In this document: positions 39,497-47,919 of the stretch, piece by piece
How the letters are laid out: every line of letters starts with the position of its first letter
Numbering within the stretch: the first letter of the stretch is position 1
IMG/VR virus record: IMGVR_UViG_3300025168_000094
Coordinates: 1 to 59,020 of that record
Length of the DNA stretch: 59,020 nucleotides
Direction: 5' to 3' (one strand)
From: a virus
Position numbers and translations under genes: made by a program
The notes under the pieces: generated by a model
Database searches by the model: none
Told to the model about the DNA's origin: nothing
Seen by the model: only the letters and a program-made list of their open reading frames with translations

Positions 39497-40410
39497 TTCA
39501 CATTCTCACGGTACCGGAGCAGTGCCAGTTCTTTGTGCTTAGCCTCAATCATGATGTCGAACTCATTGCCGTAATCATCAAGCGTGCTGTATACAAGATC
39601 GGAGTGTGCTTGTGGCTTAATCTTTGGATTGTTGTGTTCGAGAGAACGAGACTCTGCGTAGTGAACCACTGGCTTGATATCACCCCATGTGGAGAGCGCA
39701 AGCTCAAGGGCTTCCTGCTCTGTCTGACCGCCAGGGTGCAGCATGTGGTGATGGTAGTCAAACACAATTGGAATACCAATGCGCTTGTATACACCCTCAT
39801 ACAACTCCAGTGTAGAATACAGCGACTCTTTGTCATCGTTCTCGACAGTCAAGCGAGAGCGAACATTGTCAGGCAGACGCTCGAAGTTGCGACAGAAGTT
39901 ATCGAGAGCGAATGGCTTGTCACCGTAGGCTGCACCAACATGAATATTAAGTTTGGCATACGGAGTGCGTGGTAAACCAATAAGGTCAAACAAGTCACCG
40001 TGAACCGACAAGTCAGTCTCGGTGAGTTTGTATACACGCTCCTTGGGTGATGCTAGCTTATTAAACGGCCCAGGATGCGATGTGAGCCGCATTCCGTGCT
40101 TACGGGCAAAGTTGCCCGCCTTGAGCGCCGCGGCGTGTATAGCGCCGAAATTAGGCATGTCTACGAGGTCATACTCGGAAGCCCACGGAATAATATTGGA
40201 GGAAAGTCGATAAAAGTAAATATCGTGCTGTAGATTCCATTCTAGAATCGTGTATAAGTCGCGCAGGTTCTGTAAAGCAAGGTCTGCAGCATACTCGATT
40301 CCGCGGTCGTGAAACGTGCGCTTAATCATAGTGCGGTTAGTGGTGATGCGCTGCGACTTTGGCAGCGTAGAAAAGCCTTGATTGATACAGGCGTAGCCCA
40401 AGTAGTTCAT
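39478..40410 (-). CDS. uvsE: UV-damage endonuclease, UVDE family
   Basis: A 310-residue member of the UVDE TIM-barrel family, which nicks DNA next to UV dimers and some other lesions. Family motifs: NYLGYACIN at the start, FYRLSSNIIPWAS, LTSHPGPFNKLASP, LNIHVGAAYGDK, LTVENDD and IPIVFDYHHHML, then VHYAES. These give the His/Glu/Asp residues of the three-metal site. UV repair suits a phage of sunlit surface water. I chose the ATG at 40410 because GGAGG lies 8 bases upstream; the longer frame to 40458 lacks one. A sigma70-like promoter (40430-40458) precedes it, so it probably heads its own transcript. Confidence 0.93.
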   Translation of the reverse strand: MNYLGYACINQGFSTLPKSQRITTNRTMIKRTFHDRGIEYAADLALQNLRDLYTILEWNLQHDIYFYRLSSNIIPWASEYDLVDMPNFGAIHAAALKAGNFARKHGMRLTSHPGPFNKLASPKERVYKLTETDLSVHGDLFDLIGLPRTPYAKLNIHVGAAYGDKPFALDNFCRNFERLPDNVRSRLTVENDDKESLYSTLELYEGVYKRIGIPIVFDYHHHMLHPGGQTEQEALELALSTWGDIKPVVHYAESRSLEHNNPKIKPQAHSDLVYSTLDDYGNEFDIMIEAKHKELALLRYRENVKCLAAK

Positions 40411-40429
40411 ATTATTAACCTCCACATAA

Positions 40430-40458
40430 AGCATAACCCATGCGATCGTGGTTGTCAA
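40430..40458 (-). promoter_or_regulatory. Sigma70-like promoter before UV endonuclease gene
   Basis: Coding strand TTGACA (40453-40458), 17 bases, then TATGCT (40430-40435). The -35 box overlaps the stop codon of the 40455 gene. Transcription would start about 12 bases before the ribosome-binding site and lead to UV endonuclease, the 39269 gene and primase. Confidence 0.55.
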
Positions 40459-40709
40459 TCAGTTTCTTCGTCTTCTGCTCTGTGAACCAGAATCAAAACA
40501 GATGCTGGCAATTCTTCAGTTAGCGCGTTATCTAGCCAGAGCACTATAATTCTGTCTTGCGGTTCTTGGCCGAAATAAGTGCTGAGAACAAAAGCACCTG
40601 GCTCAACATTTAGAACTATCCCATTCCATTGTTCTCGATCATCCGGAACAATCAGATCTATCTCCGTTACAATGTCGCCGACTTTAAATTCTGTTTTTTC
40701 TTGAAGCAC
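40455..40709 (-). CDS. Small beta-barrel-like protein, unknown
   Basis: An 84-residue acidic protein with FKVGDIVTEIDLI, then WNGIVLNVEPGAFVLSTYFG and IIVLWLDNALTEELP. It looks like a compact barrel resembling the 39269 protein in its V-G-D opening and strand pattern. It lies 7 bases after the RuvC-like gene and before the UV endonuclease promoter. No catalytic residues or ligand motif can be recognised. It may be a regulator or accessory subunit of the neighbouring DNA repair proteins; that is only suggested by position. Confidence 0.62.
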   Translation of the reverse strand: MLQEKTEFKVGDIVTEIDLIVPDDREQWNGIVLNVEPGAFVLSTYFGQEPQDRIIVLWLDNALTEELPASVLILVHRAEDEETD

Positions 40710-40716
40710 ATATTAA

Positions 40717-41280
40717 CTAGGCATCAATTTCTGTTTGATAGCCAGCTTTAGCAATGATAATTGCATCAGCACGATCGTAGCTTTCTGGTTTTGGGTTGCC
40801 GTGCTTTGTATATTCTATCTTGAATGCAGGCTCTGTGTCAAGCAAATGTTGTAAAACAACTTGTTTTGCCTTTTGGCCTCTTGGCACCTTAATCCCGGCG
40901 GTCTTGCGCGCTGATGTAGCGCCAATAAATTTAGGTTCTATCTCAAAAATCTCATACAATAGCCACGAAACAACACCATTAAATCGCTGTAGTGTAGCCA
41001 TGGTTTTTGCCGATGAGCCGCCAGAGTTGAAGAACGTAAAAGGCTGTTCTATATATATGTGCTCGATTGGGTAATCGGCTCCGCCTAAACTTGTTGATTC
41101 CTCATCATTGTTTAATTGATATACTTCGTATAGATCAAGAATCTTTTCTTTGATAGCAATCGTTTTATTAAAAAAACCCTTGTGTTTTCTTAAATCAATC
41201 GAGTCATAATATAACAGACTACCATCTGCAATTATAGCAAAACCAGTTATACTGGTTGACACATCTACACCTAAAACCAT
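40717..41280 (-). CDS. RuvC-like Holliday junction resolvase
   Basis: A 187-residue RNase H-fold nuclease. MVLGVDVSTSITGFAI holds the first catalytic Asp (6), IYIEQPFTFF the Glu (79), and SYDRADAIIIAKAG the last acidic pair (Asp 169 and 172), the RuvC pattern. Such enzymes resolve branched recombination intermediates before packaging. T4 uses the unrelated endonuclease VII for this, so this phage may have replaced it. GAGG lies 6 bases before the ATG. It follows the HExxH gene without a gap. A role as another RNase H-like nuclease cannot be ruled out. Confidence 0.82.
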   Translation of the reverse strand: MVLGVDVSTSITGFAIIADGSLLYYDSIDLRKHKGFFNKTIAIKEKILDLYEVYQLNNDEESTSLGGADYPIEHIYIEQPFTFFNSGGSSAKTMATLQRFNGVVSWLLYEIFEIEPKFIGATSARKTAGIKVPRGQKAKQVVLQHLLDTEPAFKIEYTKHGNPKPESYDRADAIIIAKAGYQTEIDA

Positions 41281-41619
41281 TTAAACCTCGTATTCTTTCC
41301 AAGCGTGTTTTTTACGGTCTACCATATATCCCAAATCATTTTGGTGAGTATAAGCCTCTTGTTCGAAGCGTATCATAAAGTATGCCGTTTCTTTACTCTT
41401 ATATTTTATCATTGCTTTTACAAAATCATAAGCATATAAAACATAAAAACCTACTAAAAATAACTCTTTCTGTTGTTCGAAGTGAACCATCTCATGATTC
41501 ATAGTGTATTCGTCCACTTCTTCAGATAAGATAATAAACGGAAACAAAGTAATAGCGTATACACTTATTACAATTGACAATAACTTGGTAATAAATTTAG
41601 ATGTTATTATAATAGGCAT
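41281..41619 (-). CDS. Membrane-anchored HExxH metallopeptidase-like protein
   Basis: A 112-residue protein with an N-terminal membrane segment (LLSIVISVYAITLFPFIIL), followed by NHEMVHFEQQKEL, an HExxH zinc-peptidase motif (His 42, Glu 43, His 46). A second hydrophobic stretch follows (LVGFYVLYAYDFV), and then RFEQEAYTHQ, whose Glu is a plausible third ligand. This arrangement, H-E-x-x-H plus a later F-E-x-E-A-Y, is known to me from small uncharacterised membrane proteins of phages and marine bacteria. It may cleave membrane or envelope proteins. It overlaps the 41619 gene by 1 base, so it is coupled to a virion gene upstream. Confidence 0.72.
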   Translation of the reverse strand: MPIIITSKFITKLLSIVISVYAITLFPFIILSEEVDEYTMNHEMVHFEQQKELFLVGFYVLYAYDFVKAMIKYKSKETAYFMIRFEQEAYTHQNDLGYMVDRKKHAWKEYEV

Positions 41620-42875
41620 TATATATCCAGTTTCAATTTAAACGTTATATCTTTATCTTCCTCTTTCAATACCGGATCTGCCAAGGTAGCAATTCCTATT
41701 AGGTTTTTGTTGTCATCGTAAATAGCGACTCTGGATACATAGACTTGGCGTTTGAAATCTTCATCGAAGGTAGCAAAACTGGAGGAGGTAATATTTTTGA
41801 TTCTCCTGTTGGGGTTTTCTTCAAAGATATTTGAGCCAGATCTTAACAGATAGTCTTGCCCTTTTTCCAAATATGTTGGATTATTGGAGTAGTTTGCTTG
41901 GCCGCGGCGGGCGTTGGCAAACATGGTATATGTTTGAGTTTCAGTGACTCCTTCAAATTCCATATTGAAAGATGCGGACTCAAAAGATGGGGCGGCTGTG
42001 GCATTGTTTACACCATCCAGTGCACCGGCACCAAAGTAAATCCATTTTGGGTGGTCTATTGTACCATTATCCAATAGTCCCATCGCTGTATCGTTGAGTC
42101 TCCACGAGCCAGTCAGCATTATTATGCCTTCGTTGTATAATACGACACCCGCAACTTTATTGTTGTTTGCTGATGAAGTTCCAAAGGTCTGTATCAGCTC
42201 GCCGTTTTCTTTATTATCTTTTAACTCACCGATCAGAGAGCCTGTAAAATACCATTTTAAAGAAACTGAGCCGGGGTTAATTTTAGAACCATAAAAGATA
42301 GATGGTACGTGAACTGTGTTAATCTTTTGTTCGTCTTTGTTCCACCCATCACCTAGAGACGAATTTACAACATAATGCTCGCTCATGTAGCGATAGTTAT
42401 TCAAACGAGTCTTAAGGGCATAGTAGTGAGGGTATACTGGTCCACCGGCATCTGCGGTGACTGTACCATCTACTGTGTTTACCATATCATATCTGGAGCC
42501 GGCTTGTGGGCTCATAAACTCTCGCGTGATTGAAGCAGTTAAGGGATAGCTCTTGCTTACAGTGTCCCCATATACAAACTCATTTTCGTAATCAACATCG
42601 CCTACGGTCTTAAAAGATGCGCGGGCGCTGTCTTTTGTAACAAAGGCAGTTATAAAGTTATTTGTTTCAGCATTGCGGTCAATGTTATATTCAAACAAAC
42701 TGATACCACCACTAGCACTGCTGGTGATATTCAAAATGTTGTTGGAGAATGAACCGGATTGATGAGGCAGATTATTATAATATATCTTTGACTCATTTAT
42801 CGTAATGTTGACATTGGGATATGCCCGCATTGTATTCAGCACAACATCGTTTGGGCTAAACTTGCGGAAAGACAT
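41619..42875 (-). CDS. Virion structural protein, paralogue of the 42878-43945 product
   Basis: A 418-residue protein, beta-rich with many Asn, Ser and Thr residues. The last 100 residues contain YSNNPTYLEKGQDYLL, AIYDDNKNLIGIATLADPVL and a final DITFKLKLDI. These line up with YSSNPTYTSGSKI, GLYNARNELLATAKLSEPL and ELTIRVRLDY of the adjacent upstream protein. The two are therefore tandem paralogues. From memory this C-terminal pattern occurs in large baseplate-associated proteins of marine T4-like phages. They probably form a hetero-oligomeric part of the baseplate or fibre base. No enzyme motif. The gap between the two genes is 2 bases. Confidence 0.75.
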   Translation of the reverse strand: MSFRKFSPNDVVLNTMRAYPNVNITINESKIYYNNLPHQSGSFSNNILNITSSASGGISLFEYNIDRNAETNNFITAFVTKDSARASFKTVGDVDYENEFVYGDTVSKSYPLTASITREFMSPQAGSRYDMVNTVDGTVTADAGGPVYPHYYALKTRLNNYRYMSEHYVVNSSLGDGWNKDEQKINTVHVPSIFYGSKINPGSVSLKWYFTGSLIGELKDNKENGELIQTFGTSSANNNKVAGVVLYNEGIIMLTGSWRLNDTAMGLLDNGTIDHPKWIYFGAGALDGVNNATAAPSFESASFNMEFEGVTETQTYTMFANARRGQANYSNNPTYLEKGQDYLLRSGSNIFEENPNRRIKNITSSSFATFDEDFKRQVYVSRVAIYDDNKNLIGIATLADPVLKEEDKDITFKLKLDI

Positions 42876-42877
42876 TA

Positions 42878-43945
42878 CTAGTAATCCAGTCGAACCCTGA
42901 TAGTCAATTCATTTTGTGGAGTTTTCTTCAGTGGTTCAGACAGTTTAGCAGTGGCTAACAATTCGTTTCTTGCGTTGTAGAGGCCAACCGTGGTTACATA
43001 CGCTACAGGGTTATCGCTAGCGTTGTTCTTAACTCTAATCTTACTACCTGATGTGTATGTAGGGTTAGAGCTGTAGTTGTACTTGTTAACCGGCATTCTG
43101 CAGAAGTAGATTGTGGAGTTAATCTCTGTAGAGTTGTTGAACGTAAGGTTAGTCATTCTGTGCCTAACAGCGTCACATGTTCCTGAAATTGATGCAGAAA
43201 CCAAGGACTGATCGAATGTCAGTGCGTCTGGAGTACTACTACTAGCCGCAGAGCCACTGTTGAAATCTGCAATTCCAGAAAATACCGAGGAAGAAATAAC
43301 TGCAATACCTGATTGGTAGAACACTACGCCGTAACTCGAAGATGGAGTTTCGGTAGCCAAACTTGCGGTTGAGTCGAATAAGACTCCGTAATCACCACCA
43401 ATAGTGTTGGTCGTGCCGTCTCCAGTAGAAGAAGCGGCTGTATCTTGGAGCGATATGGTCGTGAGATGAGGGTTAGCCCATGCGCCGCGGCCGAGTTGTA
43501 AGTTAACTGTACCTTGTTTAATTTGGTCTTTTGTCAATAATCTAGACATAGACACAACAAATACTTCCTTCATGGAGCCTGTTGTATCGAGCCTCAAATC
43601 ACTTTCAAACAATCTTACTGTGTTGGTGCTACCTGTGTAACCCAAAAGAACCTGTGAAAACTGGTTGTAGATGTTAATCTTTTTATTGTTAATTGCTGCA
43701 GTTGAAGCAGACAACGGGGATGATTCATCATAACCACAAGTAAGATCAAAGATGTGGTTAGCAGACGAACTAAGGAATGGATAGTCGTATACTGATTGGA
43801 ACATACCGTGGGTAAAGTTTTTGATGTTCTCATCACTGTAAGTTCCACTAACAATGGAGCCGGTGAGAGGGATTACCTCGTGTAATAAAGTTTTTGTTGT
43901 TGTAACGTCCGTATTAACATTTAACGGCTCATAAGAAAGGGGCAT
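42878..43945 (-). CDS. Virion structural protein, paralogue of the 41619-42875 product
   Basis: A 355-residue beta-rich protein starting MPLSYEPLNVNTDVTTTKTL, ending with the GLYNARNELLATAKL and IRVRLDY block shared with its downstream neighbour. Short motifs such as SRLLTKDQIKQGTVNLQLG and YGVLFDSTAS recur in the pair. GGAG lies 7 bases before the ATG at 43945; a TTG just before gives 43948. It lies 13 bases after the 43959 gene. The tandem duplication probably allowed separate roles in one structure. I infer a tail or baseplate position from the surrounding giant virion genes. Confidence 0.75.
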   Translation of the reverse strand: MPLSYEPLNVNTDVTTTKTLLHEVIPLTGSIVSGTYSDENIKNFTHGMFQSVYDYPFLSSSANHIFDLTCGYDESSPLSASTAAINNKKINIYNQFSQVLLGYTGSTNTVRLFESDLRLDTTGSMKEVFVVSMSRLLTKDQIKQGTVNLQLGRGAWANPHLTTISLQDTAASSTGDGTTNTIGGDYGVLFDSTASLATETPSSSYGVVFYQSGIAVISSSVFSGIADFNSGSAASSSTPDALTFDQSLVSASISGTCDAVRHRMTNLTFNNSTEINSTIYFCRMPVNKYNYSSNPTYTSGSKIRVKNNASDNPVAYVTTVGLYNARNELLATAKLSEPLKKTPQNELTIRVRLDY

Positions 43946-43958
43946 CAATAATCTCCAA

Positions 43959-44975
43959 TTATGTTTGTGCTATTTTGATAATTCTTACTGGTACTTGTAA
44001 GTTTACGTTGGATGCGGCACCTTCGACGTAGACAGTTGTATCAATGTAGTCGTAAAGGGTGCCAGTTCCAAATAAGTCAGAAGAAGTGGTTCCGAACTTG
44101 GTGTAGTCGGATTGTGGGATATTCGGGTTAATCAGGAGGTTGAGAGCTGTGAAACTAGCTCGGGGCCCCTTGATGGCCGAATATTGTGTGCTGGTATCAG
44201 ATGTACCTGCGGTTGCAGTATCGGAGTATACTCTGTTGAGTACTCCGTTGACAACAACCTCACTGTTGTTTTTAATCTTTTGCGAGGGCCTGACAGCAGA
44301 ATTACCTTTCAAGGTAACGTTCAGTGCGGCGCCTTGTGCTGAGTTGTTGGTGAGATTAGAACGCATATCAGCACCCATGACGGCGGAAATAAAGCGATTG
44401 TCGAAGCTTACAACAAAATTGTTGTCGGTAAGTCCTGCAGAAGCTAAAAGTGCGTTTTGGTTGGTAGAGGAGCCCAGCAGATCTGTTGAGTCGATACCTG
44501 TTTCAATAAGCATGAATTTACCAGACGCATCGCCGGATTTAAGAATTGTATTAGCGTTACCACCATCATCGGTGATTTGCTTGGATGTAATCACCCCAGC
44601 GGCCGTCACCTTACTATCGTCAGCCAGTAATACCAAGCCGTCAGCATTCTTTTGAACGATGCGCGGGCTGAAGGTCTTCTGGTTCAGGGCTACTTGGGGC
44701 AAGTAAAGCAGATCTTGTCTAGCTCTGGAAACAAGACCGTAATTAATATTAGCGTTCTTAGAAGTAAACGCTTCCAAGATGGGGGTTTGTAAAATTTCCA
44801 AATCGTAATAAGCAGATCCAGATGCATGGTCCTTGTTGTATAAGGAGTAATCTATCTCGTCATCACCGGGTGAAAACTTAGTAATTCTAAAGTCACCTTG
44901 AGCCATTCTTTTTCGTCCGATATCGGTCAGAACTGCATCAAGTATGATGTCGCCGGTGTTGTCTATAAATGCCAT
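43959..44975 (-). CDS. MAFIDNTGD-type virion protein, tail or baseplate associated
   Basis: A 338-residue protein starting MAFIDNTGDIILDAVLTDIG, then RKRMAQGDFRITKFSPGDDE. This start is typical of a structural protein family that I associate with marine T4-like phages. The product of the 53456 gene has a comparable opening (KERVYDLKLTNYGHYLLSVG), so both belong to one broad family whose N-terminus may dock on the tail or baseplate. The C-terminal part is Ser/Asn/Thr-rich and beta-like. AAAGAGG lies 8 bases before the ATG, and an ACTATTTA element lies 17 bases upstream of the ATG. Confidence 0.78.
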   Translation of the reverse strand: MAFIDNTGDIILDAVLTDIGRKRMAQGDFRITKFSPGDDEIDYSLYNKDHASGSAYYDLEILQTPILEAFTSKNANINYGLVSRARQDLLYLPQVALNQKTFSPRIVQKNADGLVLLADDSKVTAAGVITSKQITDDGGNANTILKSGDASGKFMLIETGIDSTDLLGSSTNQNALLASAGLTDNNFVVSFDNRFISAVMGADMRSNLTNNSAQGAALNVTLKGNSAVRPSQKIKNNSEVVVNGVLNRVYSDTATAGTSDTSTQYSAIKGPRASFTALNLLINPNIPQSDYTKFGTTSSDLFGTGTLYDYIDTTVYVEGAASNVNLQVPVRIIKIAQT

Positions 44976-44992
44976 TTTGTTACCTCTTTATA

Positions 44993-45000
44993 TAAATAGT
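44993..45000 (-). promoter_or_regulatory. ACTATTTA element upstream of the 43959-44975 gene
   Basis: Coding strand ACTATTTA within AATACTATTTATAT, 17 bases before the start codon, in the 37-base gap after the 45013 gene. It would serve the 43959, 42878 and 41619 structural group. Confidence 0.45.
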
Positions 45001-45012
45001 ATTGGTTTTTTG

Positions 45013-47919
45013 TTATTCTTCCAATTTTACGCTGGGGTCATTATAAGTAATGTTTAAATCGATTTTTTTACCAGTTTTCTTGGATGTCAATCTGATTTTG
45101 AACGTTTCACTCCAAATTAACTCTTCATTTGACGAATTTCCAATTACAAGTTTATTATACTGTGATTTTGCAGATTGTGTATAGTCCACTTCTGAGTCAT
45201 CAAAAATAGTCTGTGACAGGTTTGGTACCAATTGGAATATATTTTTAAACTTTTCGTTCTTGTCTTTGTAGATATCGACTGATAAATCTTCCTCAAACAG
45301 TACTTCAAATTGTGCGTATTTGTAACCACCGTCATTTACAAGCTCAGCCTCAATTACCGTGTCAGTATTGCCAGCGATACCCAACTCATTAACAGCCCTG
45401 AAAAGATAGTAATATTTAACATTGGATTTTACTATGTCCGAAAACAGTCCGGTTGTGTACGAGTGTTCTGAGCCATCTATTTCCAACGAAACGTTGGAAA
45501 GCTCATTGCCTTCAAAGTCTTGAAAGCTCGTTGGTTTTTCCATTAATCTAAAAATTTGTATTGTGTTTGCGGGAGATACTGTTGGTTTTTCCACATTAGT
45601 TGAGCTAATATAATCTTTTGCATTCAAGTATTGTGATTTCACAGTTTTGTCAGCTTCCGTAATTGCTCTCGGGAATGGTTGACTTCTGAAGGTCTCATAA
45701 AATATGTCAAACAAAATCCTATTTGAATTGTCAAGTGCATAGTTTGGTACAACGTTCAAATCGTTCGGTGGGTTGTCTAACACTCTAAAGGCTTTTTGTG
45801 TGATTGGCACTTCGATCAGTTTAAGGGAAGGCTGAACGGTTGTGATAAAGTTGGCAAGGTAAGGTGGCAAAACACCCGTGCTTGAAGTGGAGGCTGCGGA
45901 CTGGGCGATTCTTTGCGCTTCCGTTACAAACGAAGACATTACTGCATCTGGCGTATCTCCATAAATTGAACTCTCAAGCATATCAGTGGTGATATCACCG
46001 GTTTCAGGATTGTAGAACTCTACACAATATCCAGTGATTGGGGATTCAGGATCTGTGGCGTCTTCCCTTACTGAACCAATAATCCTTGAAATCTGCAGGT
46101 TTGCAAATTTATATTTGAATCCCTTTACTGCATAGTATGCATATACTTTGTATGTATACGCAGTGTCGTATTTGACTTGGGTATCAAATAAATTTAAGTC
46201 TTCTAAATCTATACTATTGAATACCCAAAAGTTTTGGATTGTGTTTTGTGTGTTGGAGTCTCCAGTGGCTAAACCACCGATTTTCTCTACTCGGTAAGCA
46301 AGCACTTCGTGATCTTTCACATCCGGGGTCAAATTGTTGAACTTATCTACTTCGAATGAATGAACGGTGTCATTTTGAGAGTTAAGGAGTAGATTTATAT
46401 TTTTGACTGAAAATGCATTTTTGTTGGTGGAGAATGTTTTGGATATGTCGTTAATACAACGAAGTGCGTTTCGTGCGTTAAAGGCGCGGTAGACACCCTT
46501 GGTGTCATACGCAGTGTCTGTTTCTAAATTCTTGTAATCAACAACAAAGAAATCTTCGTTTTCTTCTTTAATTTTATTATGAGAATATAACATTAATTCG
46601 ACTAAATCAACAGAGCGCAGGACTGTATTATCCGATGAAGTATACACTTCATCGAAGTTACTTCCGTCTCCAGGTACCGCCAATCTTTGATTTTGTAAAA
46701 ACTCTACTGGTTCTGGTACTAATTCATCAGGGGATTGTCCTAAGAAAACTTCTTTAAGAGATTTTAAAAATCCTGTACTAAATTGATTCTTTGCAATAAC
46801 TGCGGCGTAATAGTCGCTCGGTGCGGTGTCGAAAGTTATTTTGTTGTAGAATGGCATCGTACTAACAAGTTTTTCGCTAGCGGCGGCGCCCAGGGTTCGT
46901 GTTGCAAAATCATTAAACAATACGTTGGAAAATCTTGAATCAATGTAGTTTAAAGATTCTTGTGGGATGTTTGAGGCGGATACAGGCAATGAAAAATCTA
47001 AATATTTTTTCATTGGACTAACACCGACAGATCGAATTACGCCGTCCTCTACATCATCTTCGAATCGGTTGTTATAAATATTGTATAAATCACTAACTGT
47101 TATTGAATTGTTAAGAGAATAAAAATTCGTTATGTTGGCGTCCAATACCTTAGAGTCAGTCTGGTAAGCCGTCAACCCAAAGGCATAAAAGTTTGGAATG
47201 GTTCTTTCGGTTTCTTGCGAATCGGTAAAACTCTGGTATCTTCTTAAGATGTGGTTATACTCGCAACTTAATTGAATGTAACTATTAATTTCGGTCCCAT
47301 TAACTAACAATTGTTCTTGAATTTTAGCGTATGGCATCGTGGTGGTTATATAATGGTCGTCGTAAGTCCCATCAGAATATATAGGAGTGACCGTACTGTT
47401 TCCAAATGAGTTGCCAGTAAACAGACAATTCCAATATTTAGAACCCTTAACCACATCCGAAAGCATTGGATTTAGTGGATCACCTTCAATGTGGGTGATG
47501 AATTTCATATATGGTAAGACTGTTTCTTGTCTCACTCCCAAATTGGATGATACAGCACCTCTTTCCTCTCTCGAACCTATTTCATTTTGCACCTCAACGC
47601 CTGTAAAGGATGTGATCGAGTGAACGAATTCATTTGGATTGTCAACTGGTAAGAATTTGTAAAATGGGGGAGGGACCATGTATTCACCATCATCACTGGT
47701 GGCGTTAAAGAAATACCCTCCGACTGCGTTTCTTAAAAGATCAGAAGAACCTGATAACAAGTTCAAATCTACGAAAGATATTTCTTTTTGTCTTAAGTTA
47801 TATTCTCCACTGGGCTCTGCAATAAGCCGATATCGATTTGTCTCTATTGGTGGTTCTATCGTACCAATGTCAGGAGCGTCGGTGGCGGTCGGTTCATCAG
47901 GCAAAAACGGCGTAATCAT
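45013..47919 (-). CDS. Large virion protein with fibronectin-like segments
   Basis: A 968-residue protein of unknown family. The N-terminus is Pro/Thr-rich. The centre and C-terminus contain segments typical of fibronectin type III folds: VKYDTAYTYKVYAYYAVKG, and SNVKYYYLFRAVNELGIAG with flanking strands. The end (SETFKIRLTSKKTGKKIDLN) is another beta domain. No enzyme motif is evident. The layout suits an elongated baseplate or tail component displayed at the surface. It overlaps the 47919 gene by 1 base and is coupled to it. TGGAGG lies 8-9 bases before the ATG. Confidence 0.75.
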   Translation of the reverse strand: MITPFLPDEPTATDAPDIGTIEPPIETNRYRLIAEPSGEYNLRQKEISFVDLNLLSGSSDLLRNAVGGYFFNATSDDGEYMVPPPFYKFLPVDNPNEFVHSITSFTGVEVQNEIGSREERGAVSSNLGVRQETVLPYMKFITHIEGDPLNPMLSDVVKGSKYWNCLFTGNSFGNSTVTPIYSDGTYDDHYITTTMPYAKIQEQLLVNGTEINSYIQLSCEYNHILRRYQSFTDSQETERTIPNFYAFGLTAYQTDSKVLDANITNFYSLNNSITVSDLYNIYNNRFEDDVEDGVIRSVGVSPMKKYLDFSLPVSASNIPQESLNYIDSRFSNVLFNDFATRTLGAAASEKLVSTMPFYNKITFDTAPSDYYAAVIAKNQFSTGFLKSLKEVFLGQSPDELVPEPVEFLQNQRLAVPGDGSNFDEVYTSSDNTVLRSVDLVELMLYSHNKIKEENEDFFVVDYKNLETDTAYDTKGVYRAFNARNALRCINDISKTFSTNKNAFSVKNINLLLNSQNDTVHSFEVDKFNNLTPDVKDHEVLAYRVEKIGGLATGDSNTQNTIQNFWVFNSIDLEDLNLFDTQVKYDTAYTYKVYAYYAVKGFKYKFANLQISRIIGSVREDATDPESPITGYCVEFYNPETGDITTDMLESSIYGDTPDAVMSSFVTEAQRIAQSAASTSSTGVLPPYLANFITTVQPSLKLIEVPITQKAFRVLDNPPNDLNVVPNYALDNSNRILFDIFYETFRSQPFPRAITEADKTVKSQYLNAKDYISSTNVEKPTVSPANTIQIFRLMEKPTSFQDFEGNELSNVSLEIDGSEHSYTTGLFSDIVKSNVKYYYLFRAVNELGIAGNTDTVIEAELVNDGGYKYAQFEVLFEEDLSVDIYKDKNEKFKNIFQLVPNLSQTIFDDSEVDYTQSAKSQYNKLVIGNSSNEELIWSETFKIRLTSKKTGKKIDLNITYNDPSVKLEE

